64,000 nt of DNA from Argentina anserina (GCF_933775445.1 NC_065874.1:26048501-26112500); one strand, 5' to 3'. Shown: positions 11,455 to 22,780, counted from the stretch's first letter. Numbers and translations are program-made. Notes: generated by a model not told the origin, from the sequence alone.

Positions 11455-12680
11455 ACTAAAAATATTCCGTCGTTAAGTGATTAGTGAAGCTAATTGAGAG
11501 AAAAATGAGATTAAACCGTGGGTTCTTTTGTCAAATCCTACTCAAGTCCCAGTAATCTGTGGCAGACATATTTTCGGGACCAGTCTTCCTGGGGTCACCA
11601 TCGATCATGATGCAAGCACTAGCCTACCATCAGAATTTCATTGTTCTATTATGGACTTATATAGTTATATTATATGAAGGAGGCACCGACCAGCGCCGTA
11701 GTCGTTCTCAGCCACACAAGGCAAGAAAAAGAAAATTTACATTTGATTACATCACATGCTTTTGATATGGTTTCGACAGGTGGTGCGTTCTTGGCCAATA
11801 ATCTAGGTCAAGAATACGAAAATGTAGTAAATTCTGGAAATTGAAAGGATATGTGGATGGAGACCGGACGTTTGTATTAGGGTATGGGCGGCTAGGTTGT
11901 CATATATAGACATCACCATGCATTTCAGTAAGACTAAAATTTTTAAGACGAGGGTGTTATAATTCCAAGTACAAATTTCTGGTAGTAAACCTTGAGTTCT
12001 TATGTCAAATCCTACTTGGAAGTTACCTTCTGTTAAGTTTTAAATCATGAACTAGATAATTGAGCTTGCATCGAAGCAAAAAAAAAAAAGATCAATGATC
12101 GAACGCTGGGTAGAAACATTTGCGTACTTGTTACTTGTTATGTTAAATTGTTCATGTTATGGGTTTATAGTTCGTACTAAAGAAAACTATGGAGTAGATA
12201 ATTAGCCATATTCACTTTACCATCAATTTTTATTGGAATAATTGACCTGGTTTTTTTTTTTGTAAATTCTCATAACGCATATGATCTGATGCTAGAATCC
12301 AACATGCATTTGTAGTGATGCAAGCATTTTACTAAAAGAAATCTATTAGCAATCTCATAATTGCAATGATGAAATATGATCAATGAACACAACTCACAGT
12401 TTGATTTTAGTCGGAATATTCCAGATAGGTTCATCTGTCAAACCATTATCGGCCAACGGATGACAATACGTTTAAGGGAGCGGATATATAATACTCGCGC
12501 ATACATTATTAACTTAACCTTTTGGAGATAATGGTTATGCGTATACGAAAGGATAGACTCACTGATTATAATAATGGACTTCTCATAAAAAAATCTATTT
12601 AGCAAAAGTAAAATATAAAACGGTTGTTAACTGTTTTTAAATTATAAAAAAAAATCATTGTTTTAAAACCCTTAATGTGT
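11455..12680. other. AT-rich intergenic stretch
   Basis: No supported gene or known repeat was seen. An open frame at 11559-11765 has no recognisable motif. Confidence 0.4.
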
Positions 12681-12791
12681 TACTCTTGAATTTCATAAAT
12701 TTTAGGACTTACTATTGTTCTCTCTCTCCATTCTCCAACACGAAGCACTCAAAAAAAAAAAAAGAAGAAGCAAAAACGCTCCTCTTAGATC

Positions 12792-12911
12792 ATGTCGTCT
12801 CCATGCTTTGCAAGCTCAGCTCCTCTGATCTCATCGTCTCCATCCTTTGCAAGCTTAGCTTCTCCGCGCCTTCTCAATCCCTCCGATCTCATCAACGTCC
12901 TCATCATGTAA
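12792..12911 (+). other. small open frame with an internal 39-bp tandem duplication
   Basis: A 39-codon ATG frame reads MSSPCFASSAPLIS then SSPSFASLASPRL. The two halves are a 13-codon in-frame duplication (from about 12795 and 12834). It follows a run of A's and a CT-rich leader and is followed by GTAAGC at 12908, a possible splice donor. It lies 85 bp before the insertion point of the large copia element. It could be the first exon of a gene broken by that insertion, or chance. No family is recognised. Confidence 0.25.
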
Positions 12912-12991
12912 GCATTCAAATTCTTCTAATCTATCATTGAAAACGAGGAGGTCAAGGGCAAAAGGGTTGGATGCGGAGGTTGGGAAATCGG

Positions 12992-12996
12992 CGAAG
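12992..12996. repeat. left target-site duplication of the copia element (CGAAG)
   Basis: CGAAG immediately precedes the 5' LTR. The same five bases occur at 18439-18443 after the 3' LTR. Confidence 0.8.
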
Positions 12997-13190
12997 TGTT
13001 AGCATGAGTGAGCTGTGTGTGAGTTGTGTAAAGCAACAAACATGTTACTCATGGGGGTAGAACAACTAGGATTCATCATTAGTGATAGTGCTAACAACAA
13101 TGCAAATGTTCAAATCAATTCCTATAAATAGCTAGATTTGTATCAGATCAAATATATCAATATCAAGCAGTATAATCATCTTATTCAAGT
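12997..13190 (+). repeat. 5' LTR of the copia element
   Basis: It starts TGTTAGCATGAG and is repeated at 18245-18438. A TATAAATAG box lies near 13124, and transcription should start downstream of it. The conventional CA end would be at 13187; three more bases (AGT) separate it from the primer site. The target duplication shows that these three bases were carried into the integrated 3' end. Confidence 0.9.
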
Positions 13191-13202
13191 TGGTATCAGA
13201 GC
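13191..13202 (+). promoter_or_regulatory. primer binding site complementary to initiator tRNA-Met
   Basis: TGGTATCAGAGC matches the canonical plant copia primer site complementary to the 3' end of initiator methionine tRNA. It directly follows the 5' LTR. Confidence 0.95.
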
Positions 13203-13589
13203 CTAAACGCTCTGTTCTTTACCTTTTTTCTTCTGATTTTTCTTTTTCGGCCGTCGTCCTCTCGTGCTCACCGTCGCACTCCGGCGCCTCTCGACGTCGC
13301 CGTCCGCGCTCGGCCCGAAGTTGCTGCCCTCCGCACTCGGCCCAAAGTTGCTGCCCTCCGCACTCGGCCCGAAGTCGCCATCACCGCTGCTCCGTCACCA
13401 CTCCTCACACCGGCGCTCATCGATCCGCAGTCAACCCGACGTCGCCATTCCGCCGCCGCTTGCTGCCCCCGACGTCGCCATTCGACCCTCCACCGATTTC
13501 CGACTTCACCGCGCCGCCCGAACTCGGATCGAATCGAGCAAAAGCAGAAAGATTTTGGGAATTTTTTCGGAGCCTCAACCCTAAATACC

Positions 13590-13770
13590 ACCCGGGTCAA
13601 ATTTCAAACCCGACCCGGATGAGAACAGTTCGACCCGGCCCGACCATTTCTGATCCGACCCGGACAGATTTGACCTGGATGCGACCCGGATCCGACCCGA
13701 CCCGGATAGATCCGACCCGACCCGGCTAGATCCGACCCGACCCGGTCAGCTCAACCCGAACCGGTCCGGT
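13590..13770 (+). repeat. short tandem GACCCGGAT/CCGACCCGG repeat in the element leader
   Basis: About 180 bp of the copia leader is built of irregular 9-11-bp units of the types CCGACCCGG and GACCCGGAT. It lies between the primer site and the gag start and is GC-rich compared with its surroundings. Confidence 0.75.
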
Positions 13771-13886
13771 TAGCTTCAGTCCGTACATACTCACCGACAG
13801 TGCAAGTGCACCGGCGACATATTGTTCTCCATTTGTTGTTTTTTCTTGCTGTCTAATCCCTGATCTTTTACATTGTTTCCTTTTCA

Positions 13887-16800
13887 ATGGGTTCTGGACA
13901 CGAAGCGGACGGTTCTCAGTTCCCTGATGTTCCGACGTTTGAAGTATCTGTCAAAGGTTCTGACAGTGGTTCATTTGGAGGCGCCAAACTCAACGGAACC
14001 AATTTCCGTAAATGGAAACGACTTATGGCTGCTCATCTTCGAGGCATGCACAAAATGAGACATCTCACCGGCGTCACTAAAGCTCCTAGTCTTGAGGATA
14101 TTATTGCCTACAATAAATGGGATGACGATGATGGTCTTGTTATGTCTGTCTTGTGGAAAGCTATGAATGATGAGATAGTTGATCTGGTGGAGGCATGTAC
14201 CACTGCGTAGGCAATATGGGAGACACTGGCCGGCTTATATACTAATGATTTTGATTTTATACGGGTTCATGAGTTAATGTGCACAGCTTTGACAATACAC
14301 CAGGATGGGCAACCGGTGGCGCACTATTTCACCAAACTAAAGAATATTTGGGCTGAGATTGATGTGAAACGTCCTTGCATGATAAAAACTCAAGAGGATA
14401 TTGTTTGGTACCAAAAGGAGAAGGAGCTTGAAAGAGTTCACCATTTCCTAAAGGGTCTTAATGCAAAGCATACCAGTGCGAAAGGCGAATTACTCCGAAT
14501 AATCGAACCACTTAGCCTACTCATCGCTTTCACCTATATCCGAAAAGATGAGTCTCAGCAGGAGAGTATTCTTCAGGCACCGGCTGTCATTTCCAGTCTC
14601 ACTGTTCATGCTCGATCCCCGGCACCACCCCTTCCACAAGCAACTTCCGCTCCCCTTCACCGACGTGGACCACCACCAGGCTTCGGGAATCAGCCTCGTC
14701 TTCCTTGCTCTTATTGCCATGATACTAATCATGCTCGTGCGACCTGTTGGAAATTATATCCACACCTTAGGCCTAAGAGGCCTAATTATCTTCCCCGGGC
14801 AAAAGCAGCTCTTGAATTAGTTCCGGAACCCGATATCTATGGTGTGGTTGGGCATGATCATCATACTGCTGGAGGAGCACCTACAGCCTCCGTCGTTGGC
14901 CGTGGTCAAATTGGTATGGCTTTCAATATTTCTCACTCTGTTAGTTTTGATACATGGATTATTGATTCGGGTGCATCTGATCATATGACTTATGACAAAT
15001 CTTATTTTACCGTTTTGTCCCCTCCACCCGTACCCTATGTTACTAATGCTAATGGTGAGGCATTCCCCGTGTTAGGGACATGGTCTGTTCATATTACTTC
15101 CACCATAGAACTTCACAATGTACTCTATGTACCTGTTTTATCTCATCATTTGATATCTGTTCCCCAATTGAACGTTGACGCTCAGTGCTTTGTGACATTT
15201 TTTCCTATGTATGTGATATTTCAGGATCTTCTCACCGGACGGGTAATTGGTCGGGGGTATCTGAGGGGGCGTTTGTTTCATCTGGATCTGACATACGCAT
15301 GGAAAAAACCAGGGGGACAATGTCGGACCGCTTTACTCTCCAAATCTGACAAGCTAAGTGAAGTTTGGTTATGACATCGTCGCTTAGGGCATCCATCTTT
15401 TAGTGTTATGAAAAAATCTATGCCTACTTTATTTCTTAGTGTGGATGAGTCTTGTTTATGTTGTGAGACATGTGTTTTGGGCAAGAGTCATCGATCTACT
15501 TATTCTCCTAGTACTTCTCCTAAAAGTTTTCTTCCTTTTGAATTAATCCATTCTGATGTTTGGGGACCGTCTAAACAGTTTATTGTATCAGGAATGCGAT
15601 ATTTTGTGTCATTTATTGATGATTGCACACGTCTTTCATGGATTTTTCTTCTTAAAAATAAAGATGAGGTTTTTTCAGCTTTTCGTGCCTTCCATACCTC
15701 TTTCCAAACCCAATATAATGCCACCATTCGAGTTCTTCGTTCTGATAATGGGGGGGGGGAATATGTGAATCATGTCTTTCAGGAGTTCTTTAACTAACAC
15801 GAGATTGTTCATCAAACAACGTGTCCTTACACACCTGAGCAAAATGGGGTTTCTGAAAGAAAAAATCGTCACTTACTTGATATGGCTCGATGTATTCTTT
15901 TTAGTACCCACATGCCTAAATACCTTTGGGGTGATGCTGTCATTACTTCCTCCCACCTTATTAATCGTCTTCCATCTCGTGTCCTTCAGGGAAAAGTTCT
16001 CTATGAGGTGCTTGCATCTCATGTCTCATTACCCTTTTTTCATAATCTTCCTTCCCGTGTTTTCGATTGTGTTGCTTTTGTTCATCTTCCACAACATCAG
16101 CGTTCTAAGTTGGATGCCCGGACAGTTAAATATGTGTTTGTTAGGTACGGAGGACATCAGAAAGGGTACCGGTGCTATCATCCCCCTACTCGGAAATACT
16201 ATGTCACTATGGATGTTACCTTTTTTTAGGACATGAGTTATTTTTCCTCTTCTGATACTGCTCTTCAGGGGGAGAATTCATATTTTGAAGAGATGTATCA
16301 TGGATAGGGGGAGACAAGTGAGCCAGTCGATATGGTAACAGGTTCCGTTGAGATTACCAATGTGTCAGCCACACAGGCACCACCGAAGGTCGTCACTCAA
16401 GAGATTGAGGCACCAGAAGCTGACAACACAATTGCCCCTCATGTCTCCCGTACCACTGTTTATACCTCTGATCAATGCTCTCCTGGTATAGAAGATCACT
16501 CATCTGAGGTTAGTCATTCTATTAGGGCTAATAGTAGACAATATGTTTTGCCAAATAGGTCTACTCGAGGACAACCAACAAAAAAATATGAACCTACCCT
16601 TCAGACTAAAGCCAAGTATCCAGTGACAAATTTTATATCTACCAAAAGATTATCTAAGTCATCTGAGTCATTTATGAATCAAATATCTACTGTATCAGTA
16701 CCTAACAAAGTGCAGGATGCATTGGGAGATCCAAAATGGAGGAAAGCAATGGAGGAAGAGATGGAAGCATTACAAAAGAATAATACTTGGGAGCTTGTAC

Positions 16801-18240
16801 CTCCACCATATGGCAAGAAGACTGTAGGATGTCGTTGGGTGTTTATAGTGAAACATAATCCAGATAGGTCAGTAAGCCGGTATAAAGCACGCCTAGTAGC
16901 GAAGGGGTTCACCCAGACATATGGCATAAACTATGATGAAACATTTGCACCTGTTGCAAAGATGAACACTATCCGGGTATTGCTCTCTGTCGCTGCTAAC
17001 TTGAACTGGCCACTTAGGCAGTTGATGTTAAGAATGCATTCCTTCATGGAGAACTAACAGAGGAAGTATACATGGATCTTCCGCCTGGATATATGGCCGC
17101 TTCCCTAAGTAGCTCCGTATGCAGATTGAGAAAGTTTTTGTATGGTCTTAAGCAGTCACCTCGTGCTTGGTTTGGAAGATTCTCACAATTCATGAAGAAA
17201 ATTGGCTACAGACAAAGTAATTCAGACCACACGTTATTTCTCAAACATCCACAAGGGAAGGTAACAGCCCTAATTATATATGTTGATGATATGGTAGTTA
17301 TTGGGAATGATACTGTTGAGGTGGATAGATTACAGAAACAGCTTGCCACATAGTTTGAGATGAAGGACCTAGGTACACTCAAGTACTTCTTAGGCATTGA
17401 AGTAGCCCGGGGAAGTAATGGTATCTATCTGTGTCAAAGGAAGTACATCATTGATCTACTAACAGAGACAGGTATGTTGGACTGCACTCCCATTGATACT
17501 CCTATTGAGCAGAACCATCGGTTGGCAGAGTATCCAGATCAAGTCCCTACTGACAAAACTCGTTATCAGAGGCTAGTTGGACGCCTGATTTATCTATCAC
17601 ATACCAGACCAGATGTTGCGTATGCAGTAAGTCTAGTAAGTCAGTTCATGCATAATCCCAGTGAGGACCACATGGATGCTATTGTAAGGATCTTGAGGTA
17701 CTTGAAGTCAGCTCCGGGGAGAGGAGTAATGTTTTCTAATCACAACAATATCTTTGAGGTTTGTGGCTTCACAGATGCAGACTGGGCTGGAAATATTACA
17801 GATCGGAGGTCCACTTCATGGTATTTTACCTTTGTTGGAGGTAACCTTGTTACGTGGAGGAGTAAGAAACAAAATGTGGTAGCTCGATCTAGTGCTGAAG
17901 CAGAATACAGAGGTATGGCTCAGGGAGTGTGCGAGTTGTTGTGGCTTAGGAATTTGCTACAAGATTTGGGTGTTAAACCTAAGCGTGCTATACATGTGTA
18001 CTGTGACAACAAGACAACTATTAATATTTCACAGAATCATGTGCAACATGATCGTACAAAACATGTAGAGGTTGATCATCACTTTATAAAAGAGAAGTTA
18101 GACGCTAAGATCATTTGCTTTCAGTTTGTTCCTACAGAGAGCAACTTACGGCTATACTCACCAAAGGAGTGTCCAAGAAGGTTTTTTATGACTCACTTTG
18201 CAAGTTGGGCATGGTTGATGTGTATGCGCCAACTTGAGGG
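13887..18240 (+). pseudogene. copia gag-pol polyprotein, inactivated
   Basis: The start is ATG 13887 (MGSGHEADGSQFPDV). Domains in order are: gag with AKLNGTNFRKWKR; zinc knuckle CSYCHDTNHARATC (near 14710); protease WIIDSGASDHMT (near 14960); GAG-pre-integrase HRRLGHPSF (15375); integrase IHSDVWGPS, FIDDCTRLSWIF, TIRVLRSDN and TPEQNGVSERKNR; RT from [13 protein letters not shown] with YVDDM (near 17280); and RNase H with TDADWAGN and SSAEAEYRGM. In-frame stops are at 14208 (TAG), 15372 (TGA), 15795 (TAA), 16227 (TAG), about 16303 (TAG) and 17351 (TAG). Frameshifts lie near 17022 and 18147. Integrase has an extra Gly codon in a G-run at 15750. Catalytic motifs are otherwise well kept, so decay is recent. 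Confidence 0.95.
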
Positions 18241-18244
18241 GAAG

Positions 18245-18438
18245 TGTTAGCATGAGTGAGCTGTGTGTGAGTTGTGTAAAGTAACAAACATGTTACTCAT
18301 GGTGCTAGAACAACTAGGATTCATCATTAGTGTTAGTGCTAACAACAATGCAAATGTTCAAATCAATTTCTATAAATAGCTAGACTTGTATCAGATCAAA
18401 TATATCATTATCAAGCAGTATAATCATCTTATTCAAGT
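18245..18438 (+). repeat. 3' LTR of the copia element
   Basis: It follows a purine-rich tract ending at 18244 and repeats the 5' LTR with about seven substitutions. It ends ATTCAAGT directly before CGAAG (18439-18443). Confidence 0.9.
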
Positions 18439-18443
18439 CGAAG

Positions 18444-19084
18444 TCGGTGAGGTGGGTCGATCTTAAGGTCTGTGCCTAGGCCTGGAGCCCATTTGCCTTT
18501 GAAGGTTTGGACGGAGAAAATCGCGTTTGAATTCAGATTTAGGGTTGGTTTATCTGAATCGAGGGAGAGCTGGGGTAGGTCATCGTGCTCATGCCCAGAG
18601 GACGATGATGACAACGAGAGGTGGGAGAAGATGGAGACAAACTCGCAGTCGAAGTTTTGGAGCAGCGGCAGCCTCAGGAGGCGACGATGGAAGACGTCAA
18701 TGGCTTCGAGCTTTTATGGAGGAAGTGCTTCAGTGAGTTGGGCAATGTGTTTGCGGTGCTAGACGACCTAATTTTCTGACTAGCTTCAATTTGCAGAGAG
18801 TTCGATGAGAGAGAAAGTAGATCTAGAGATCTATTTCTCCTCCACCACTGACTCACACCCGCTCTTGTGGTCTCACCTCCGCTACCATGAGGTTCACCGG
18901 TCCTTGATGAGTTAGATCAATCCTCCACGTTGATTTGCAACGCTGGAAAGCATCTCACACACCACCACTGCTCGTACCCAGAATTGCTCTGGGCACCCAT
19001 AGTCTTTTTTTAGTCACGCAAGCAGCAGCATACCACAGTTCTCCCGCGCCAAGCCTTTTTCTGGGTTATTTGATTAATTGGTTG
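18444..19084. other. flank of the copia insertion, no gene supported
   Basis: Several GC-richer short frames exist on both strands (18429-18614 minus starting MSSSSSGHEHDDLPQ; 18472-18762 plus). None shows a known domain. The segment is the right half of the locus into which the copia element jumped. Confidence 0.35.
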
Positions 19085-19815
19085 TATTTAGGTGCATGAA
19101 GTCACATTATTAGTCACACATGCAGTCACATTTATTATCACATAAATAGTCACATTATAACTACCAATATGACTATGTGACTAGTAGTGTAGCTTACTAG
19201 TTTTCTGTGTGACTAACAGTGTGAGTCGTGTGACTGGTAGTGTAGCAGGTAGTGTGATGTGTAAACTTGTAGTGTGACTATTAGTATGGCTGGTAGTGCG
19301 AGTATTTCTTTACTCGTCACACTACCCATCACATTATCCGTCACCGTTACAAGTGTAATTTTACATGTCACACTACCCTTCACATTACTTATCATATAAC
19401 AATGTTTGTGTGACTGTTAGTGTGACTAATCGTGTAGCTGGTGAATGTTTTGTGTGGCTGGTAGTGTGATTAGTGGTGTGACTGATAGTGTAGCTGATAA
19501 ATTTTTTGTGTGACTGATAGTATAACTGGTGGTGTTTTGTCCAACAACATCATGGTTGATATTTAGATCGTATTAGTTTATTTGAGAAATTCAAGATCAC
19601 ATAACAATACACAAATGTTCATTTTTTCTAGTTTTTTTTTTTTTGCATTTCTTCTTGTCACAACATAGGCACATAAAGTAATCATAAGTGCAGTCACACT
19701 ACCAGATACACGGGTAGTCACACTGTCAGATACAATGATAGTCACAATGTCAATATTGTAGCTACCAGTGTGACTGGTGATGTGACTACAAATGTGACTT
19801 GCAGTGTGACTACAA
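19085..19815. repeat. degenerate two-orientation GTGTGACT / AGTCACAC repeat field
   Basis: About 730 bp is dominated by short irregular units such as AGTGTGACTGGT and TAGTGTAGCT, and by their reverse complements CACACTAC and AGTCACAC. The orientation switches several times: AGTCACA units at 19090-19155, GTGTGACT at 19160-19300, TCACACTAC at 19310-19390, GTGTGACT at 19400-19540, and mixed units at 19690-19815. A break of ordinary sequence lies at 19550-19680. It is not a fixed-period satellite. Confidence 0.7.
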
Positions 19816-20399
19816 GGGTGACATGCTCAGAGAAATTTATAAATCCACGAAATTATGTCAAAATTCAAAGTAGATTGTTATGAATGTACTCAGAATGAAG
19901 ATAATACCTATATATATAGAGTTCTGGGCTCCGATTTTGCCGGAAAATCTTAGAGCACCACCATGGACGGCGATAGCCCCTTGTGAGGGTTTTTGCACCT
20001 TGTACGGTAGTTGGTTCGAAGTGGGTATGATATCAAATGAAAGAGGAAATAGAGATCTTTCCAACAGTACCAACCATGATTAAATCCATCACTGAACGAC
20101 AAAGTTATGACCGTAATTAGACGAAGAAAAAAAGGAGGAAGAAAAATAGTGTGAGAAATGGCAAAACAGTCAGAAAAAGATATAAGAAGTGACTATTTTT
20201 CTAATTTTGTTTAAAATTTGTTGACATTTTCTAATTCCCATTTAAATAAAATGACCATCTTATAATTGAATTATTTTCATTGACTTTTTTTATAATTTAT
20301 ATTGTTATTTGGTACTAATATATAATTTGCCCTATAATATTTTGTAGGTGATTAGAAATTATCCAACCTGATCATTAGGGTTTCATCGATCTTCTCTTA
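19816..20399. other. AT-rich stretch without a supported gene
   Basis: Opposite-strand open frames at 19858-20083 overlap each other and show no domain. Nothing else was recognised. Confidence 0.35.
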
Positions 20400-21388
20400 T
20401 ATTTATAATAAAAAATTTCAGCATTGGTCCCCAAATTCTTGTGACAAGATCAATGTAGCACTCATACTCTGAGTTGTACCAATATAGTACCCAAACTTGC
20501 AATTCTCTATCAATGATGGATCTGAGGCCAATTTCCATCATGTCTTCGTCTTATAGGTCACGTGTCTCGCACGTGACCACAAAAAAGGTATTTAGTACCC
20601 AAACTCTTGTGGGAAGGTCAATGTAGTACTCATATTTTGAGTTGTACCAATGTAGTATTCAAACTCACAATTCACTATTAACGACGAGTTTGATGCCAAT
20701 TTCTAGAAAGGCTCCGTCTATTGGGTCACAAGTCCTAACCTCTTGTCTCTTCCCCCTTGTTCTCCTTCTCTTTCACTCTCAGTCCTTCCACACTTTACTT
20801 CTGAGCTCTAATTTCAAGGCAAAGCAACATCATGGGTTGTATTTCTTCCAATCTCTTCAACTACGATGACGACTTCTCCCAGCTCAGTAGCTCTGCCTTG
20901 AGCCACCACATCGTCTCCCTCACCTCCTCCACCTATGGCCTCCTCACTCTCGACCCTCCCCCTTCCTCCACCTCTACCCCCACCACTCCTCTCACCCCAC
21001 CTTCCCGGTTCACACTCGGGTCCATCTTCTAGATCTTCCTCTGCGAGCTCAGGTCGCTCTGGTCTGACCCAAAGCCCTTCCGGAAATTAGCCTCAGACTC
21101 GTCGTTAATAGTGAATTGCGAGTTTTGGTACTACATCAGTACAACTCAGAGTATGAGTATTACATTAACCTTGTCACAAGAGTTTAAGTACTAAATATAC
21201 CCTTTTTTGTGTGGTCACGTGCGGAACACGTGATCCAGAAGACAGGTCCGTGATAATTGGCTTCAGACCCGTCGTTAATAGCGAATTGTGAGTTTGAGTA
21301 CTATATTGGTACAACTCAGAGTATGGATACTATATTGACCTTACTAAAAGAGTTTGGGGACCGATGCTGAAATTTTTTCTATTTATAA
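20400..21388. mobile_element. Mutator-like element with long inverted arms and 9-bp target duplication
   Basis: The element is 20409-21379 (971 bp), flanked by perfect 9-bp copies of TATTTATAA (20400-20408 and 21380-21388), the duplication length of Mutator-type elements. The two arms, about 300 bp each, are inverted copies. They start AAAAAATTTCAGCAT on the left, mirrored on the right. Each arm holds two roughly 120-bp direct copies of one unit (left arm about 20419-20540 and 20595-20713), so four copies exist in all. A hairpin with two CACGTG boxes separates the copies in each arm (20556-20578; 21213-21236). The centre (about 20720-21080) is captured host-gene sequence. No transposase is encoded. 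Confidence 0.85.
20832..21032 (+). pseudogene. captured N-terminal fragment of a glutaredoxin-family (At3g57070-like) gene
   Basis: Between the inverted arms lies a pyrimidine-rich leader and an ATG frame reading MGCISSNLFNYDDDFSQLSS, then SALSHHIVSLTSSTYGLLTL and a Pro/Ser/Thr-rich run ending FTLGSIF, TAG at 21030. After the stop the same frame continues to RSLWSDPKPF at the edge of the right arm. This matches my recollection of the N-terminus of plant glutaredoxin-domain proteins with a myristoylation-type MGC start; the glutaredoxin domain itself is absent. So a 5'UTR plus about 80 codons of a host gene is carried by the element. The family call is from memory of the conserved N-terminus. 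Confidence 0.6.
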
Positions 21389-21473
21389 TATGGTCAGTGT
21401 CCTCTCCCTGTAACTTAGGCCACATGCAGAGCTTCTTGCGAATGATAATGACTTTTGGTCCCATGTACCGGAT

Positions 21474-21983
21474 GTATATACCTAGGAAGCACAGAAACGT
21501 GTCTTCACCCGCGTTTCCTGCTTCCGAAGCGGAACCACTCCGAAAACGCAACGGAAACGTCCGGAAACGCCCGCAAACGTGTTTCCAGAAAAATATGTTT
21601 CGGAAACGCGAGTTTTTTAAAAAATAAAGGTTTTTTTATGTTTTTTTTATTTTTTAATGAAGGGCTAGACCTACCTTCGTCAAGTCAAATGACTTATTTC
21701 GAAATATTTTTGACCTCTCGCCGAGTCGCCGACCCTCCATCTCTCTTGTTGATACATAGATCTCTCATTATATTTGTATTATGTCGAATGTTGAACACCA
21801 AGTTATTTAAGTTATTTGAGATTTTGAGTTACTTAAACTAAAAATTTGTTATTATATTTAATTTTTGTATAATTTATATATATATTTTATTTCGACGTTT
21901 CCAAAACGTACTCACTTCCTAAACATTTTGAAAAACACACTTCAACGTACCCGTATCTGATTCCGTGCATCCCAGGTGTATAC
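21474..21983. mobile_element. hAT-like non-autonomous element
   Basis: The element is 21482-21975 (494 bp). It begins CTAGGAAGCACAGAAACG, and its other end reads CTGGGATGCACGGAATC on the opposite strand, an imperfect inverted repeat. The flanks GTATATAC (21474-21481) and GTGTATAC (21976-21983) are 8-bp duplications with one mismatch. Near both ends it is rich in GGAAACG-type words. It has no transposase; the open frames inside are by-products. Confidence 0.7.
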
Positions 21984-22743
21984 TATAGAAAAGATATACA
22001 AGAAAGACGATGCAAATTCTTTCATGTAGTTTTAGAATTTTAGCCATCTACTTATCGGTATACGAGTAAAAATGAAGATTCTAGGGTGTGAGTTGGCTAG
22101 CTAGCTAGATTCGTAAAAACTTGAAGTGTTGTTTGTTAGAACAAATTAAATATGAAATTTATTAGCTACTCTAAATCCTAAATTTTGTGACGAGAAAGAA
22201 AGTTGGTAAACCCTAACTATTACATGATTCATGTATATAACAGAAATTTGAATTCTAGAGTGTTAGATTTCCTAATAAGTTTTCTGTTTTAGAAGGGAAG
22301 GGAAAGTAACAATCATAGATGATGCGTAAAAGTTGTGGCCACCAAGCAAAGCAAAAACCAAAGGAAAATGTGTGTCATTATACCGTTGCATCCTTCTTTT
22401 TGGGGTCTAGATGACCGTTTTACACTTATTATTCTACCTACTACATAGATTTCCATTTAACATCACTAACCTTATAGCTATTTTCACTATTGCAACAACT
22501 CTTAAGATTCTTTTGGGTCTCTAAGACCTTTTAATCATATATTAGTCCCAAAAATTGATGAACAACGTTGAGAAAATGAAGAAAAACAAAAATCGTATAG
22601 CTTTTTTAGGAGCCGTTGGAAGACAAAGGGGGGCCCTTGCAAGCGAAACCTAGCTAATAAATATGGATTAATTATGGGCGGCAAAAAAATATAATTATCT
22701 CTAATCACCTTCTTAATTATTGCTTAGCAAGCACTCTATGTGA
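21984..22743. other. upstream region of the aquaporin gene
   Basis: AT-rich promoter-side sequence with no gene or repeat recognised. It ends in the long C-run before the aquaporin TATA box. Confidence 0.4.
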
Positions 22744-22770
22744 CCCCCCCCCCCCCCCCCCCCCCCCCCC
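22744..22770 (+). repeat. homopolymer run of 27 C
   Basis: An uninterrupted run of 27 cytosines ends 10 bp before the TATA box of the aquaporin gene. Length in the real genome may vary, because such runs are prone to slippage and sequencing error. Confidence 0.95.
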
Positions 22771-22780
22771 ATATTGGCCA

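Larger units (their letters stand above)
12997..18438 (+). mobile_element. nearly complete Ty1/copia LTR retrotransposon
   Basis: The element has all structural parts: 5' LTR 12997-13190, primer site 13191-13202, a leader to 13886, gag-pol 13887-18240, polypurine tract (GAGGGGAAG ending at 18244), 3' LTR 18245-18438 and CGAAG target duplications. By eye the two LTRs differ at about 7 of 194 positions (about 3.6%), so the insertion is neither brand new nor ancient. The polyprotein order is gag, zinc knuckle, protease, integrase, RT, RNase H, which defines copia. Six in-frame stops and two frameshifts in gag-pol mean it cannot move by its own protein. Confidence 0.95.

Noticed and set aside
13190..13729. 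179-codon open frame rich in Arg, Ser and Pro
   Set aside because: It starts in the primer site and translates the repetitive leader of the copia element; real gag starts at 13887.
18429..18614. Minus-strand frame starting MSSSSSGHEHDDLPQ
   Set aside because: It crosses the copia LTR end and target duplication, so it cannot be an old intact gene; no family was recognised.
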